This document shows, in pieces, positions 43,679 to 51,818 of a DNA stretch of 64,000 bases (position 1 is its first letter; every line of letters begins with the position of its first letter). A program made the translations under genes and the position numbers. The notes under the pieces are model-generated. The model made no database searches and was not told the DNA's origin. It saw only the letters and a list, made by a program, of their open reading frames with translations. The stretch covers positions 1-64,000 of the forward strand of contig NZ_JAIUDQ010000012.1 in the NCBI RefSeq assembly GCF_020164435.1. Reading direction: 5' to 3'. The DNA comes from Phyllobacterium lublinensis (lineage in GTDB: Bacteria > Pseudomonadota > Alphaproteobacteria > Rhizobiales > Rhizobiaceae).

Positions 43679-46126
43679 CTAGCTTGCCTTCTTTAGTTCG
43701 CGACTGGACGACGTTTCTTCGACTACCAGTTCGACCGGCATTGTCTTTCGCCCGCGGGTGGTCGATGCCTTTTTCTTTGCCGGCTTTTTCTCGGCATCCG
43801 CTCTCTCAATGGGTTGTGAGAACGGACCATTCTCAAGATCTTTGAATACATCCATCAAAGTCACATGGTCGCCCGCACGTAGGAAAACCTGCTTGGCGTT
43901 GTACAGATAAGCGCTGGATTCCCGATCGATCCTGCCCACCATGGGCCCAAAATAGCGGGGCAGGAGCAGCGACAGCTTGTGAAGGATATTCACCTTGAGC
44001 ATCCAAAGCTTTTCATCGGTCGACAATTGGCTCCAAATTTCCTTGCCCCGCTGGTCTCTCCGCAACCAGTTGAACATCGAATGGTGAGATTTGACGTATT
44101 GCCAGATCTGAACCTTACGGTAGTGCTTGAAATCCGGTTGGCGCGACTTGTCACCCAGGGCGCTCGCCAGATAAGCCATCGTGACGATGTATTCAGAATT
44201 GTACCGGTTGCCGGGCAGAATGTGTTTTGCGACCTCACCATAGATGCGGTCGTTGGCGACGTCATGGTTTAGAACCTTGAAGCCGTCGTCGATCTTCGCA
44301 TTGATCATCGTAAAGCCGAATGAAACCTTCGAAACGCCTTGGAAAGCGAGGGGTTTCGGTTCCGCCACGACCTTTATCGCGGATTCAAGCACCAGGTTGG
44401 CAAAGTAATAGTCCGGGAACGGTGAGTGCAGAACCTCGCCATCAACGCGAATTCGGTCGAGAAGAGCACGGCTGCAGCAGAACGCTGGCATATTGAACAT
44501 GAAGGAACGGCGCATTTTCAGCGAGTTGTCGACAGACGTTCTCACGACTTTCGGATCGACTACGAATGGGGCATCTCGGCCGACGAGGAAGTCCGCCATC
44601 TGCAGGTCGGCGACGTAGCCTGGTCGATGGCCGGGAACAACGCCCGGATGCATGAACTGATATAGATTGGTGAATATCAATTCCGGATTGTCAAAGTGAT
44701 CTATTAGGTAGTTCATGCGCTCAAAATAGCCCGGTGCGATGCCATCGTCATCGCCAACCATCGTGATGAAATCGCCGCGTGCCATATTAATGGCGCGGTT
44801 CCAGCTACCTGTCACCGGCAGGAATTCGTCTGACCGCTCGCAGCGAATGCGCGGATCCCCAATGGCCCGGATCGCCTCGCCGACCGGCTCCTTGGAGCAG
44901 TTGTCAAATACGACAATTTCCCAGTTGCTGTAATTCTGGTTGGTAACGGTCTTGATGGCATCGAGGACGAGATCGAGACGATTGTGGGTCGGTATCGCGA
45001 TGGAGAACAAGCGTTCCTTCTTGGCCTTTGGCATGTCGCGGAAATGTTCGATCCGTTCAGTGATCGAAAACTCGCGATGGAAAGGAGTTCGGAAAATTTC
45101 CGCATTGTCATCAATATCAGGATCGTACCCACCCCAAGACATAATTCGGTGGGCAAGCTTTTCTTCCGCCGAGTAGCCGTTGTAGCTGTCGGTCTGATTG
45201 TCTGACGCCAACAGATTTGATTGGTTGCCTGACCTGAATGCTCCACACGTCGGCCATTGCTCCATGGAATAGCCAACACCATCGGCGCCCACAACGAGCA
45301 GTTCGAGACCTTGTCGCATCATTGAAATCGATAGGCCTTCCGTGCCGCTCTCGAATTTGCAGCATGCGATCTTGCCTTTGTCTTCCAGTGTAACGGCAAG
45401 CAGGTCCTTCCGGCGGACCAAAAAGGCCGTGCTACGGATGTGCGGATTCGGAAACCGGGGAAAGTCTCTAAAATTGCTGCAAAACCCGCCGTTCTGGCTG
45501 AGAGTCTGTGCCCATACACCGGAATACTCTTCCTGAAGTGACTCATTCGATGGCCTGTTACGCAGTGTGTCGCTCAGGAAACGGCGGATGCGAAGTTGTT
45601 TCGACTTCGCAGCCCGCAACATGTGCGGCGCGCATTGGTTGATCAACCATGCATAGTTGCGTACAAAAGCTCGATCGTAGCGGGCCGGAACCGCTGTACT
45701 CCATGAAACGAAGTTGACGACCTTCCAGCTATTGTAAAGGCTTTCGAATGAGCCCGTGGCGCCGACCAATCCTACACCGGGCTTTGACATGTTTGCCCAG
45801 AGCTTGGCAAGCCAATTGTCTGTTCGCAGGCTCGTAAAGGTGTTTAAGCAGCAAATATACTCATTATCGATCTTGCGTGCCGCTTCCTGGTAAGCGTGGA
45901 TGTCCAGACCGATGTCGTCTTTGACGTGTATGATCTTGTGTTTGATGCCTGTAAAAACTGCGCCGATCGCAGCATACTCGCCTGGCTTCTCGAATCCCTT
46001 GCAAACGATGTATAGATCATGATCCTCACCGGCAGGATGCCGCCGGTAGGTTTCGGCAAAGGCCTCGAAAGAATGAAAACCCTCGTGAAGCCTGGCCAAA
46101 TAGACCACTGCAATTCGTGACGACAT
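43679..46126 (-). CDS. Large glycosyltransferase with C-terminal-half GT2 domain
   Basis: 815 residues from ATG 46126; an in-frame TTG upstream gives an atypical start. The first part (about 1-230) begins MSSRIAVVYLARLHEGFHSF and resembles the rhamnan-synthesis-type GT-A-like segments (DIGLDIHAYQEAARKIDNEY). A classical GT2 domain lies at about 375-560: FSIAIPTHNRLDLVLDAIKT, VVFDNCSKEP, FITMVGDDDGIAPGYF (metal site). The last 40 residues are lysine-rich (KKPAKKKASTTRGRK), unusual for a glycosyltransferase and possibly a membrane- or polymer-contacting tail. It lies after the methyltransferase gene (188-nt gap) in the same direction. Confidence 0.8.
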   Translation of the reverse strand: MSSRIAVVYLARLHEGFHSFEAFAETYRRHPAGEDHDLYIVCKGFEKPGEYAAIGAVFTGIKHKIIHVKDDIGLDIHAYQEAARKIDNEYICCLNTFTSLRTDNWLAKLWANMSKPGVGLVGATGSFESLYNSWKVVNFVSWSTAVPARYDRAFVRNYAWLINQCAPHMLRAAKSKQLRIRRFLSDTLRNRPSNESLQEEYSGVWAQTLSQNGGFCSNFRDFPRFPNPHIRSTAFLVRRKDLLAVTLEDKGKIACCKFESGTEGLSISMMRQGLELLVVGADGVGYSMEQWPTCGAFRSGNQSNLLASDNQTDSYNGYSAEEKLAHRIMSWGGYDPDIDDNAEIFRTPFHREFSITERIEHFRDMPKAKKERLFSIAIPTHNRLDLVLDAIKTVTNQNYSNWEIVVFDNCSKEPVGEAIRAIGDPRIRCERSDEFLPVTGSWNRAINMARGDFITMVGDDDGIAPGYFERMNYLIDHFDNPELIFTNLYQFMHPGVVPGHRPGYVADLQMADFLVGRDAPFVVDPKVVRTSVDNSLKMRRSFMFNMPAFCCSRALLDRIRVDGEVLHSPFPDYYFANLVLESAIKVVAEPKPLAFQGVSKVSFGFTMINAKIDDGFKVLNHDVANDRIYGEVAKHILPGNRYNSEYIVTMAYLASALGDKSRQPDFKHYRKVQIWQYVKSHHSMFNWLRRDQRGKEIWSQLSTDEKLWMLKVNILHKLSLLLPRYFGPMVGRIDRESSAYLYNAKQVFLRAGDHVTLMDVFKDLENGPFSQPIERADAEKKPAKKKASTTRGRKTMPVELVVEETSSSRELKKAS

Positions 46127-46313
46127 AAGCGAATTAATCCTTTTGGTCGCGGGGACTAACCCTTGGCATACTGTTTTTTGGGGCAGAGGCCAAGCTTTAA
46201 CGGTCAATGATCAGTAACTTATCAATATGAAGAAATGATAATGCAATGCTCGGCGCCGCGGCCTACGGCTGGTTGGGCCAGGCAGAGTAGTTGCTGATCT
46301 GATTGGCAGAGCG

Positions 46314-47003
46314 TCAGTGCTTTTTCAGGATTGCAACTGTTTGGCCAAGTGCATGCCCGTTCCAGCGCTTGGATGGTCCGTCAATAATCTCCGTGACTTT
46401 GAAGCCCGCGTGTTTGGCCCAGATTTTGATTTGGGAGCGTTCAATGAACATGTTGAGATGCGGAGCCTGAAGGGCGCGCTGCGTGTCTACTGTGTTTTGG
46501 AAAATGCCCCAATGTGCTCCTTCAGACAACTCCAGGAATGAGAAAACAAACGTTCCACGCGGTTTGAGGACGCGGGCGATGTCTTGCAGGTAAATGTAGC
46601 ACTCGGCCTGCAGCAAATGCGTAAAGACGCTGAAGGCATAGGTTATATCGAACGATTCGTCTGGGGCAGGTACGCTCAGCGCCTGGTGTTTCACAAACCG
46701 GTAATGATCAGGCGTCTTCGTCTTGGCATAGTCGAGAAGCGGCTGGACGATGTCAGTTCCAAGGAATGACTTCAGATCAACCTTCTTTGCTAGTGCATGG
46801 GCGACGCGGCCGGAGCCACAGCCGAAGTCGAAGACATCCATACCGCTTTTAGCGCCGGCATAAACAACGATCTGGCTGGCAATGTCACCAATCAACTCAT
46901 ACCCGCCACCTACTGCCAGGCTCATAGCCTCATCGAGCGGATGCTGGGAAACGAGCTCGTTCACGTGCCTCTCGTAATCCTCGACAAAGTGAAACTGCGC
47001 CAT
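46314..47003 (-). CDS. Class I SAM-dependent methyltransferase
   Basis: 229 residues. SAM motif I is MDVFDFGCGSGRVAHALAKK (about 55-74), followed by FLGTDIVQPLLDYAK, the FDITYAFSVFTHLL block and LARVLKPRGTFVFSF-type text (IARVLKPRGTFVFSF). It is a type-11-like methyltransferase, so the acceptor cannot be named. Its start is 5 nt after the stop of a 42-codon ORF with a strong ribosome binding site, suggesting coupled translation. Confidence 0.82.
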   Translation of the reverse strand: MAQFHFVEDYERHVNELVSQHPLDEAMSLAVGGGYELIGDIASQIVVYAGAKSGMDVFDFGCGSGRVAHALAKKVDLKSFLGTDIVQPLLDYAKTKTPDHYRFVKHQALSVPAPDESFDITYAFSVFTHLLQAECYIYLQDIARVLKPRGTFVFSFLELSEGAHWGIFQNTVDTQRALQAPHLNMFIERSQIKIWAKHAGFKVTEIIDGPSKRWNGHALGQTVAILKKH

Positions 47004-47008
47004 GAATG

Positions 47009-47137
47009 CTATCGCGCTCGTGAAAGAATGCGCTTTGCCTTCACTCGTCGTTCTCGGAATAACATGAACAAGAAAATTGCTATTCCCCCAGCTAAACCGG
47101 GACCAAATAGCGCACAGACAGTTGATACGTTGCTCAT
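47009..47137 (-). CDS. Small 42-residue membrane protein candidate
   Basis: The minus-strand ATG at 47137 is preceded by GGGAGG at 9 nt, one of the best ribosome binding sites in this region. The frame encodes MSNVSTVCALFGPGLAGG, a hydrophobic stretch IAIFLFMLF, then a basic tail RERRVKAKRILSRAR. That is a single membrane segment followed by positive charges. It stops 5 nt before the methyltransferase start. The N-terminal STVCALFGPGLAG resembles the start of another small ORF at 48118-48339 (STVCALLGPRQAG). I do not recognise a function. Confidence 0.45.
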   Translation of the reverse strand: MSNVSTVCALFGPGLAGGIAIFLFMLFRERRVKAKRILSRAR

Positions 47138-47294
47138 CCTCTTAGTCCTCCCGAATTGATTGTTGAGCAACCCCAAGAACTGATCAAATCACAATCTGGC
47201 CCATACGAATCTTCGCCGCAGAGCGTTGCTTTTTTGCCACCACGTCGGGCGATGGCTGCCTTGCGCCTTTGTTCCACCTCTTCGCCGCGCGCAT

Positions 47295-48095
47295 TTACCG
47301 TAAGGAAGCGCGATCCCTCATGATTGGTTTTGAATCAACAAGCGGGTAGCGCGAATTGTATGATTCCAGGGCCTGTTCATCCCAGAGTGGCAACCCGGTC
47401 GATTCAGCCACCTCCGGATCGGCCGTGTATAGGGGATAGCCTTTGGTCTGCAGGTCAACCAATATTTCCCGATCCAACTTGGCGTGCAACCTGACAAGGT
47501 TGGCGTCGTTGTAAACATGCCCACTTGAATCGGGGTTTATGCCGGAAATGATAATTGCCGTGGCTTGGTTATGTATTGCAAAAAGCACAGCGATAATTCC
47601 GTTTGAAACTTTCGTCTCGGCGTCCAATTCATTCGCACATGATCCAATCAGATTTCTTGTGAGCGCAAGGCGCTCATACCGGTTTACGATACGGACACGG
47701 TCGCATTGGTAATCGAAGCCTTGTAACCTCTCATTCAGCTTGGAAAGACCTTCCCGCCAAAGCAGGGCATAGAGCATCCGTGTTCGCTCTCCCTTGAGCA
47801 CACGACGGACCTCAAGCGCATTCATATTCATTCCATCGAATTGCCGCGATTGGATAAACGTAACGTCCGGAACAGCGATGCCCCATTTCTTTGTCACAAC
47901 CTGTGAACCGTTGATTGTAATGACGCTGAAGCGATCATCAAATCCCACTGGCTTGTGCGCTATCGGAGCAGATCCGACAATCAATACGGGTCGAAGAAGA
48001 GGTGCCGGTAGGGTGGGGGGACTTTTGCGATAAATATTGTACTTCAGATTGCGAAACGCGAGCTTCAATCCGCCGAGCCGCTTGTGTTGCGCCAT
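47295..48095 (-). CDS. Putative glycosyltransferase of unknown family (VLIVGSAP N-terminus)
   Basis: 266 residues from ATG 48095, chosen because AGGAGG lies about 6 nt upstream; an ATG at 48101 abuts that site. LRPVLIVGSAPIAHKPVGF at about 36-54 resembles a nucleotide-binding strand-loop. VITINGSQ and the central SNGIIAVLFAIHNQATAIIISGINPDSSGHVY with ADLREI-like text recall small bacterial sialyltransferase-like or GT29-like proteins, but I cannot assign a family with confidence. Its place among polysaccharide genes supports a role in surface glycan synthesis. The gap 47138-47294 holds nothing recognised. Confidence 0.65.
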   Translation of the reverse strand: MAQHKRLGGLKLAFRNLKYNIYRKSPPTLPAPLLRPVLIVGSAPIAHKPVGFDDRFSVITINGSQVVTKKWGIAVPDVTFIQSRQFDGMNMNALEVRRVLKGERTRMLYALLWREGLSKLNERLQGFDYQCDRVRIVNRYERLALTRNLIGSCANELDAETKVSNGIIAVLFAIHNQATAIIISGINPDSSGHVYNDANLVRLHAKLDREILVDLQTKGYPLYTADPEVAESTGLPLWDEQALESYNSRYPLVDSKPIMRDRASLR

Positions 48096-48117
48096 GGTCA
48101 TCCTCCTATCCGGTGAA

Positions 48118-48339
48118 TTAACGCAGTTTGGCAATAATTACCGGTTTCAGTGAGCTTGAAAAGAAGGTTGAAAAAATCAGCAGGATACTCTCCAAGATCA
48201 TATCGCTAATCCTGGGCTCGTCATGGCGTTCGTCAATGGGGGTTTGCGCGTTTCCTGAATGGATCGCTTTCTTGCTTGGAAAGATCACGCCAGCCTGGCG
48301 TGGTCCCAAAAGTGCGCATACCGTAGATATTTCGCCCAT
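48118..48339 (-). CDS. Small 73-residue ORF sharing an N-terminal motif with 47009-47137
   Basis: The minus-strand ATG at 48339 is preceded by AAGGGAG at 9 nt, the same spacing as in the other small ORF. The product starts MGEISTVCALLGPRQAGVIF, which matches MSNVSTVCALFGPGLAGGI in 11 of the first 18 positions by eye. It ends with a hydrophobic/amphipathic stretch ESILLIFSTFFSSSLKPVII. The stop lies 22 nt before the putative glycosyltransferase start. It could be a diverged or frameshifted copy; function unknown. Confidence 0.35.
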   Translation of the reverse strand: MGEISTVCALLGPRQAGVIFPSKKAIHSGNAQTPIDERHDEPRISDMILESILLIFSTFFSSSLKPVIIAKLR

Positions 48340-48743
48340 CGCTCCCAACTCCCTTGCATCGATAGTGTATCAATATCGATAGTGTATCAATGGAGGCAGC
48401 TGATCAAATCCGTCGTACCGGTTATAAGTTTTTCGGTAGCGCCGGTTGCCTTTATATCACCGGCTCTAGTTCCCCGTAGATTTGGTGGCGCTTCCTTTAC
48501 GCTTAAAAGGCTGGCGTATGCTATTGGACATCGCTGCAGCGCCGCCCCTATTGGCAAAATCTTCTCGTTTCACGCCATGGCCTAACCTATGGGCGGTGGC
48601 AATTCCGTAGCTGAGCTCGAGCGCGATGGGCGAAACAATTGTCATTTGAGACATTCGGGGGAAAGTAAGATACGGTATGTTGCAAACACAATTTCAGTTT
48701 CGTCTGTTCAAAATAAGAGCGCGTTTAAGGCAGCTGCCTCCAA
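48340..48743. repeat. Intergenic region with a 2 x 17-bp perfect tandem repeat
   Basis: ATCGATAGTGTATCAAT occurs twice in perfect tandem at 48358-48374 and 48375-48391. The rest of this 404-nt region shows no recognisable gene. The stretch from about 48680 is AT-rich and probably carries the promoter of the radical-SAM gene. The repeat could be an operator pair or polymerase-slippage product; no evidence separates these. Confidence 0.55.
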
Positions 48744-50540
48744 TTGGAAAGATTGATTTTGCCACATGCTCCCGAGGCTCCAAGTCGACGCTTCCAGCTG
48801 GTCCTGATCAAGCCCTCGCACTATGATGACAACGGATACGTGATCCGTTGGTGGCGGGCAATGATACCGTCAAATTCGCTGGCAGCGCTGTACGGCATCG
48901 CCGAAGACTGTGCGGATCGACAGGTGCTCGGTCCCCATACTGCCATCGACATCTCCGTGATTGACGAGACAAATACGCGAGTCGATTTCTCGTCACTCCT
49001 CGCGAGATTTCGGCGGAACGGAAACCTCGGATTGATCGCTTTGGTTGGCGTGCAGACGAACCAATATCCTCGCGCGCTCGACATTGCCCGGCCTTTCCGC
49101 GAGGCAGGACTACCGGTCGCCATCGGTGGCTTTCACGTATCCGGCTGCCTCGCCATGCTTGATGGACATGCGGTCGGGCTCGATGCATGTCGGGAGATGG
49201 GGGTTTCCATATTTGCCGGCGAGGCCGAGGGCCGGCTTGAGACCGTACTTCGCGATGCGGCGGCCGACCAGTTGCGACCGCTTTATAACTTCATGAACGA
49301 TCTACCGAGCATCGAAAGCGCACCTGTACCATTCCTGCCGAAACGTCATGTCGAGCATACGCTCGGATTGAGTGCGAGCTTCGACGCCGGGCGCGGCTGT
49401 CCGTATCAATGTTCATTTTGCACGATCATCAACGTGCAGGGGCGCAAATCACGTTTCCGCTCCGCCGATGACGTAGAGGAGCTGGTGCGCCTGAACTGGG
49501 CGCATGGTATCCACAAGTTCTTCATTACCGACGACAATTTCGCTCGCAACAAAAATTGGGAAGTTATCTTCGATCGGCTGATTATGTTGAAGGAGCGTGA
49601 TGGAATCCCGCTTGGCTTCATGATCCAGGTCGATACGCTTTGCCATAAGATCGAGAACTTCGTCGAGAAGGCCAAGCGCGCTGGAGTCACCCGCGTTTTC
49701 ATCGGGTTGGAAAACGTCAATCCGGACAATCTCGTTGCGGCCAAGAAGGGTCAAAACAAGATCACCGAGTATCGCAAGATGCTGCTCGCGTGGAAGGCCC
49801 AAGGCATTATGACGTTGGCCGGCTACATCCTAGGCTTTCCGTCGGATACACCCGAAACCATCCGGCGCGACATCGCCATTATCCAGGATGAACTGCCGCT
49901 CGATATCATCGAGTTCTTCTGCCTGACACCTTTGCCCGGCTCTGAAGATCATCAGTCCCTGTGGAAAAACGGCGTTGAAATGGCTAGTGATCTGAATATC
50001 TACGACGTCGAGCACGTCTGCACGGGCCATGCGAGGATGAGCAAGCAAGAGTGGGAAGACATCTACCGGGAAGCATGGTCCCTTTATTACACGCCGAAAC
50101 ACATGAAGACGTTGTTGCGTCGAGCGGTTGCGACAGGCGTCCCGCTTGGCAGCCTCGTCAAGGTGCTGGTAACTTTCGCGACGATGGTACACGTCGAAAA
50201 CGTGCATCCATTGCAGAGCGGTCTCTTGCGCTTGAAACGTCCATCAGAACGTCGTCCTTCTATGCCCCGGGAGAATCCGCTTGTCTTTTGGCCTCGAAAC
50301 GTCTGGGAAACGATGTCAAAGCACGTCGTCGTTGCTGGCGCGGTCATGCGGCTGGTTGCGACTGCCCTCGTGATTGCACGAGATCCAAGGTCGGGTGAGT
50401 ACACCGACCAGGCCCTCAAGCCCGTTGGCGCTGACGGAGATGAGACACTCGACCTTTTCACCAAGACGACGGGTGGTGGTGCGGCAATCACCCACGCGAA
50501 AAGGATTGCACGACTCACTCACCCCGACCGAATAATTTAA
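48744..50540 (+). CDS. Cobalamin-binding-type radical SAM protein (BchE-like)
   Basis: Up to 598 residues. The first about 200 residues have the Rossmann-like layout of a B12-binding domain (VQTNQYPRALDIARPFREAG, VAIGGFHVSG). The radical-SAM cysteines are in DAGRGCPYQCSFCTI (CxxxCxxC, about 219-226), followed by KFFITDDNFARNK and VFIGLENVNPDNL. The B12 domain lacks an obvious DxHxxG, so cobalamin use is uncertain. The start is unclear: TTG at 48744, 48753 or 48759 are all in frame, with GGAAAG best placed for 48759. It is alone on the plus strand; its substrate, perhaps a lipid or sugar, cannot be told. Confidence 0.8.
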   Translation: MERLILPHAPEAPSRRFQLVLIKPSHYDDNGYVIRWWRAMIPSNSLAALYGIAEDCADRQVLGPHTAIDISVIDETNTRVDFSSLLARFRRNGNLGLIALVGVQTNQYPRALDIARPFREAGLPVAIGGFHVSGCLAMLDGHAVGLDACREMGVSIFAGEAEGRLETVLRDAAADQLRPLYNFMNDLPSIESAPVPFLPKRHVEHTLGLSASFDAGRGCPYQCSFCTIINVQGRKSRFRSADDVEELVRLNWAHGIHKFFITDDNFARNKNWEVIFDRLIMLKERDGIPLGFMIQVDTLCHKIENFVEKAKRAGVTRVFIGLENVNPDNLVAAKKGQNKITEYRKMLLAWKAQGIMTLAGYILGFPSDTPETIRRDIAIIQDELPLDIIEFFCLTPLPGSEDHQSLWKNGVEMASDLNIYDVEHVCTGHARMSKQEWEDIYREAWSLYYTPKHMKTLLRRAVATGVPLGSLVKVLVTFATMVHVENVHPLQSGLLRLKRPSERRPSMPRENPLVFWPRNVWETMSKHVVVAGAVMRLVATALVIARDPRSGEYTDQALKPVGADGDETLDLFTKTTGGGAAITHAKRIARLTHPDRII

Positions 50541-50689
50541 CGGGCTCGAATCAATGCTCTTGCCGAATACATTCGGGCGACCGACCATTGAATGGCATCC
50601 GCCCTTTCCCGGCCGAGCACCTCAACCATTTCGCGATGAATTGGCCCGAACACCTGAGCCTGTATGCGCCGCCTGAAAAGAACCGGCAT
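50537..50689 (-). CDS. Short ORF resembling the N-terminus of L-2-amino-thiazoline-4-carboxylate hydrolase
   Basis: A 50-codon minus-strand frame overlaps the radical-SAM stop by 4 nt. It reads MPVLFRRRIQAQVFGPIHRE followed by MVEVLGRERADAIQWSVARM, which recalls the first helix pair of the ATC-hydrolase family, normally much longer. It then stops after ALIRAR. It may be a truncated gene or chance. No strong ribosome binding site precedes the ATG; a GTG 15 nt upstream is also possible. The rest of the gap to the tRNA (50690-50872) shows nothing. Confidence 0.3.
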   Translation of the reverse strand: MPVLFRRRIQAQVFGPIHREMVEVLGRERADAIQWSVARMYSARALIRAR

Positions 50690-50872
50690 ATCGGAGCGGC
50701 TCACGCTCCAGCCATATTTCCTACGTCGTTAGCCCACCACGCGGCCATCTTAACGCGTTCGTCTCAATGCAGTGCGCGGTGATAGGGCCCGCCTGACTTG
50801 GTCCGGGTTCCAAAGTCCCGCGCTTGGCGCGTACCATCGTTGGCGTTGGACGCAGATTGGACGCCAGAAAAC

Positions 50873-50894
50873 AAAAAAGCCCGGAAAACCGGGC
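50873..50894 (-). terminator. Rho-independent terminator after tRNA-Leu
   Basis: On the minus strand GCCCGG-TTTT-CCGGGC is followed directly by a run of six T. It lies 47 nt beyond the tRNA 3' end and is a textbook intrinsic terminator for the tRNA transcript. Confidence 0.85.
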
Positions 50895-50940
50895 CTTTTG
50901 CATAATTTCTGGACCGTCTCGACGGTCTGAAACTTGGGAA

Positions 50941-51025
50941 TGGTGCCCAGAAGAGGACTCGAACCTCCACGCCTTGCGGCACACGGACCTGAACCGTGCG
51001 CGTCTACCAATTCCGCCATCTGGGC
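50941..51025 (-). tRNA. tRNA-Leu (anticodon CAG)
   Basis: The minus strand reads GCCCAGATGG at the 5' end and TCTGGGCACCA at the 3' end, so the 7-bp acceptor stem closes and CCA is encoded. The anticodon arm is CACGG-TTCAGGT-CCGTG, giving anticodon CAG, which reads CUG codons. A long variable arm (TGCCGCAAGGCG) fits a class II leucine tRNA, and GGTTCGAGTCC is the T loop. Its 3' end points toward the polysaccharide region, the usual side for elements integrated in a tRNA gene. Confidence 0.95.
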
Positions 51026-51112
51026 AGCGGGGTCTCATGTAAGGGGCCCACTTGAGTCTGTCAATCGATTTGTCGGGGAATAACAAGGGAATGACAGACC
51101 AAGCGACGCAGG

Positions 51113-51162
51113 GTGGTTCGTCCGCCCGAATAGGCAGCTTGCCATAGGCGGGGCCGAACCAC
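51113..51162. other. Hairpin downstream of gpmA
   Basis: GTGGTTCG (51113-51120) and CGAACCAC (51155-51162) are perfectly complementary and enclose further partial pairing, including GGCA-GCT-TGCC. It lies just beyond the gpmA stop on the minus strand and may act as a transcript end or stabiliser, but no T-run follows. Confidence 0.4.
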
Positions 51163-51175
51163 GCAGCGACCCCGT

Positions 51176-51796
51176 TCAGCCCTCCAGCACTTCCTTCGAA
51201 GCGACGGTCGAATCCGCGTTGAGCCTGTAGATGATCGGCACGCCTGTCGCCAGTTCCTGCGCGACGATCTCCTCGCCGGTCAGTCCCTCCAGCGCCATGA
51301 TCAGCGCACGCAGCGAGTTGCCATGGGCAGCGACCAGTACCGTTTCGCCGCGCAGCACATGGGGCTGTACCTCGTGCAGGTAATAGGGCCAGACGCGTGC
51401 GCCGGTGTCGCGCAGGCTCTCGCCGCCGGGCGGAGGGACATCATAGGAACGGCGCCAGACATGCACCTGTTCCTCGCCCCACTTGGCGCGTGCATCGTCC
51501 TTGTTGAGGCCGGACAGATCGCCGTAATCGCGCTCGTTCAGTGCCTGGTCACGGATCGTCTCGAGATCTGTCTGCCCGACTTCTTCGAGAATGTGGTCAA
51601 GCGTCGCCTGTGCACGGGAAAGGACAGACGTATAGGCGATATCGAACTTGAGGCCCTTCGCCTTCAGCCGCTTGCCCGCGTCAACGGCTTCCTCATGGCC
51701 GAGCTCCGTCAATCCCGGATCACGCCAGCCAGTGAAAAGGTTCTTCAAATTCCATTCGCTTTGGCCATGGCGGACAAGGACGAGGGTTCCGGACAT
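51176..51796 (-). CDS. gpmA: 2,3-bisphosphoglycerate-dependent phosphoglycerate mutase
   Basis: 206 residues, the short alphaproteobacterial form. [12 protein letters not shown] holds the phosphorylated histidine, [14 protein letters not shown] the catalytic Glu region, [10 protein letters not shown] follows, and [13 protein letters not shown] the second His. It interconverts 3- and 2-phosphoglycerate in glycolysis and gluconeogenesis. It is 22 nt after dapB and is the last gene of a minus-strand unit that starts with the ABC exporter gene. Confidence 0.95.
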   Translation of the reverse strand: MSGTLVLVRHGQSEWNLKNLFTGWRDPGLTELGHEEAVDAGKRLKAKGLKFDIAYTSVLSRAQATLDHILEEVGQTDLETIRDQALNERDYGDLSGLNKDDARAKWGEEQVHVWRRSYDVPPPGGESLRDTGARVWPYYLHEVQPHVLRGETVLVAAHGNSLRALIMALEGLTGEEIVAQELATGVPIIYRLNADSTVASKEVLEG

Positions 51797-51818
51797 TGCA
51801 ATACTCCTGGTTCAAGGG

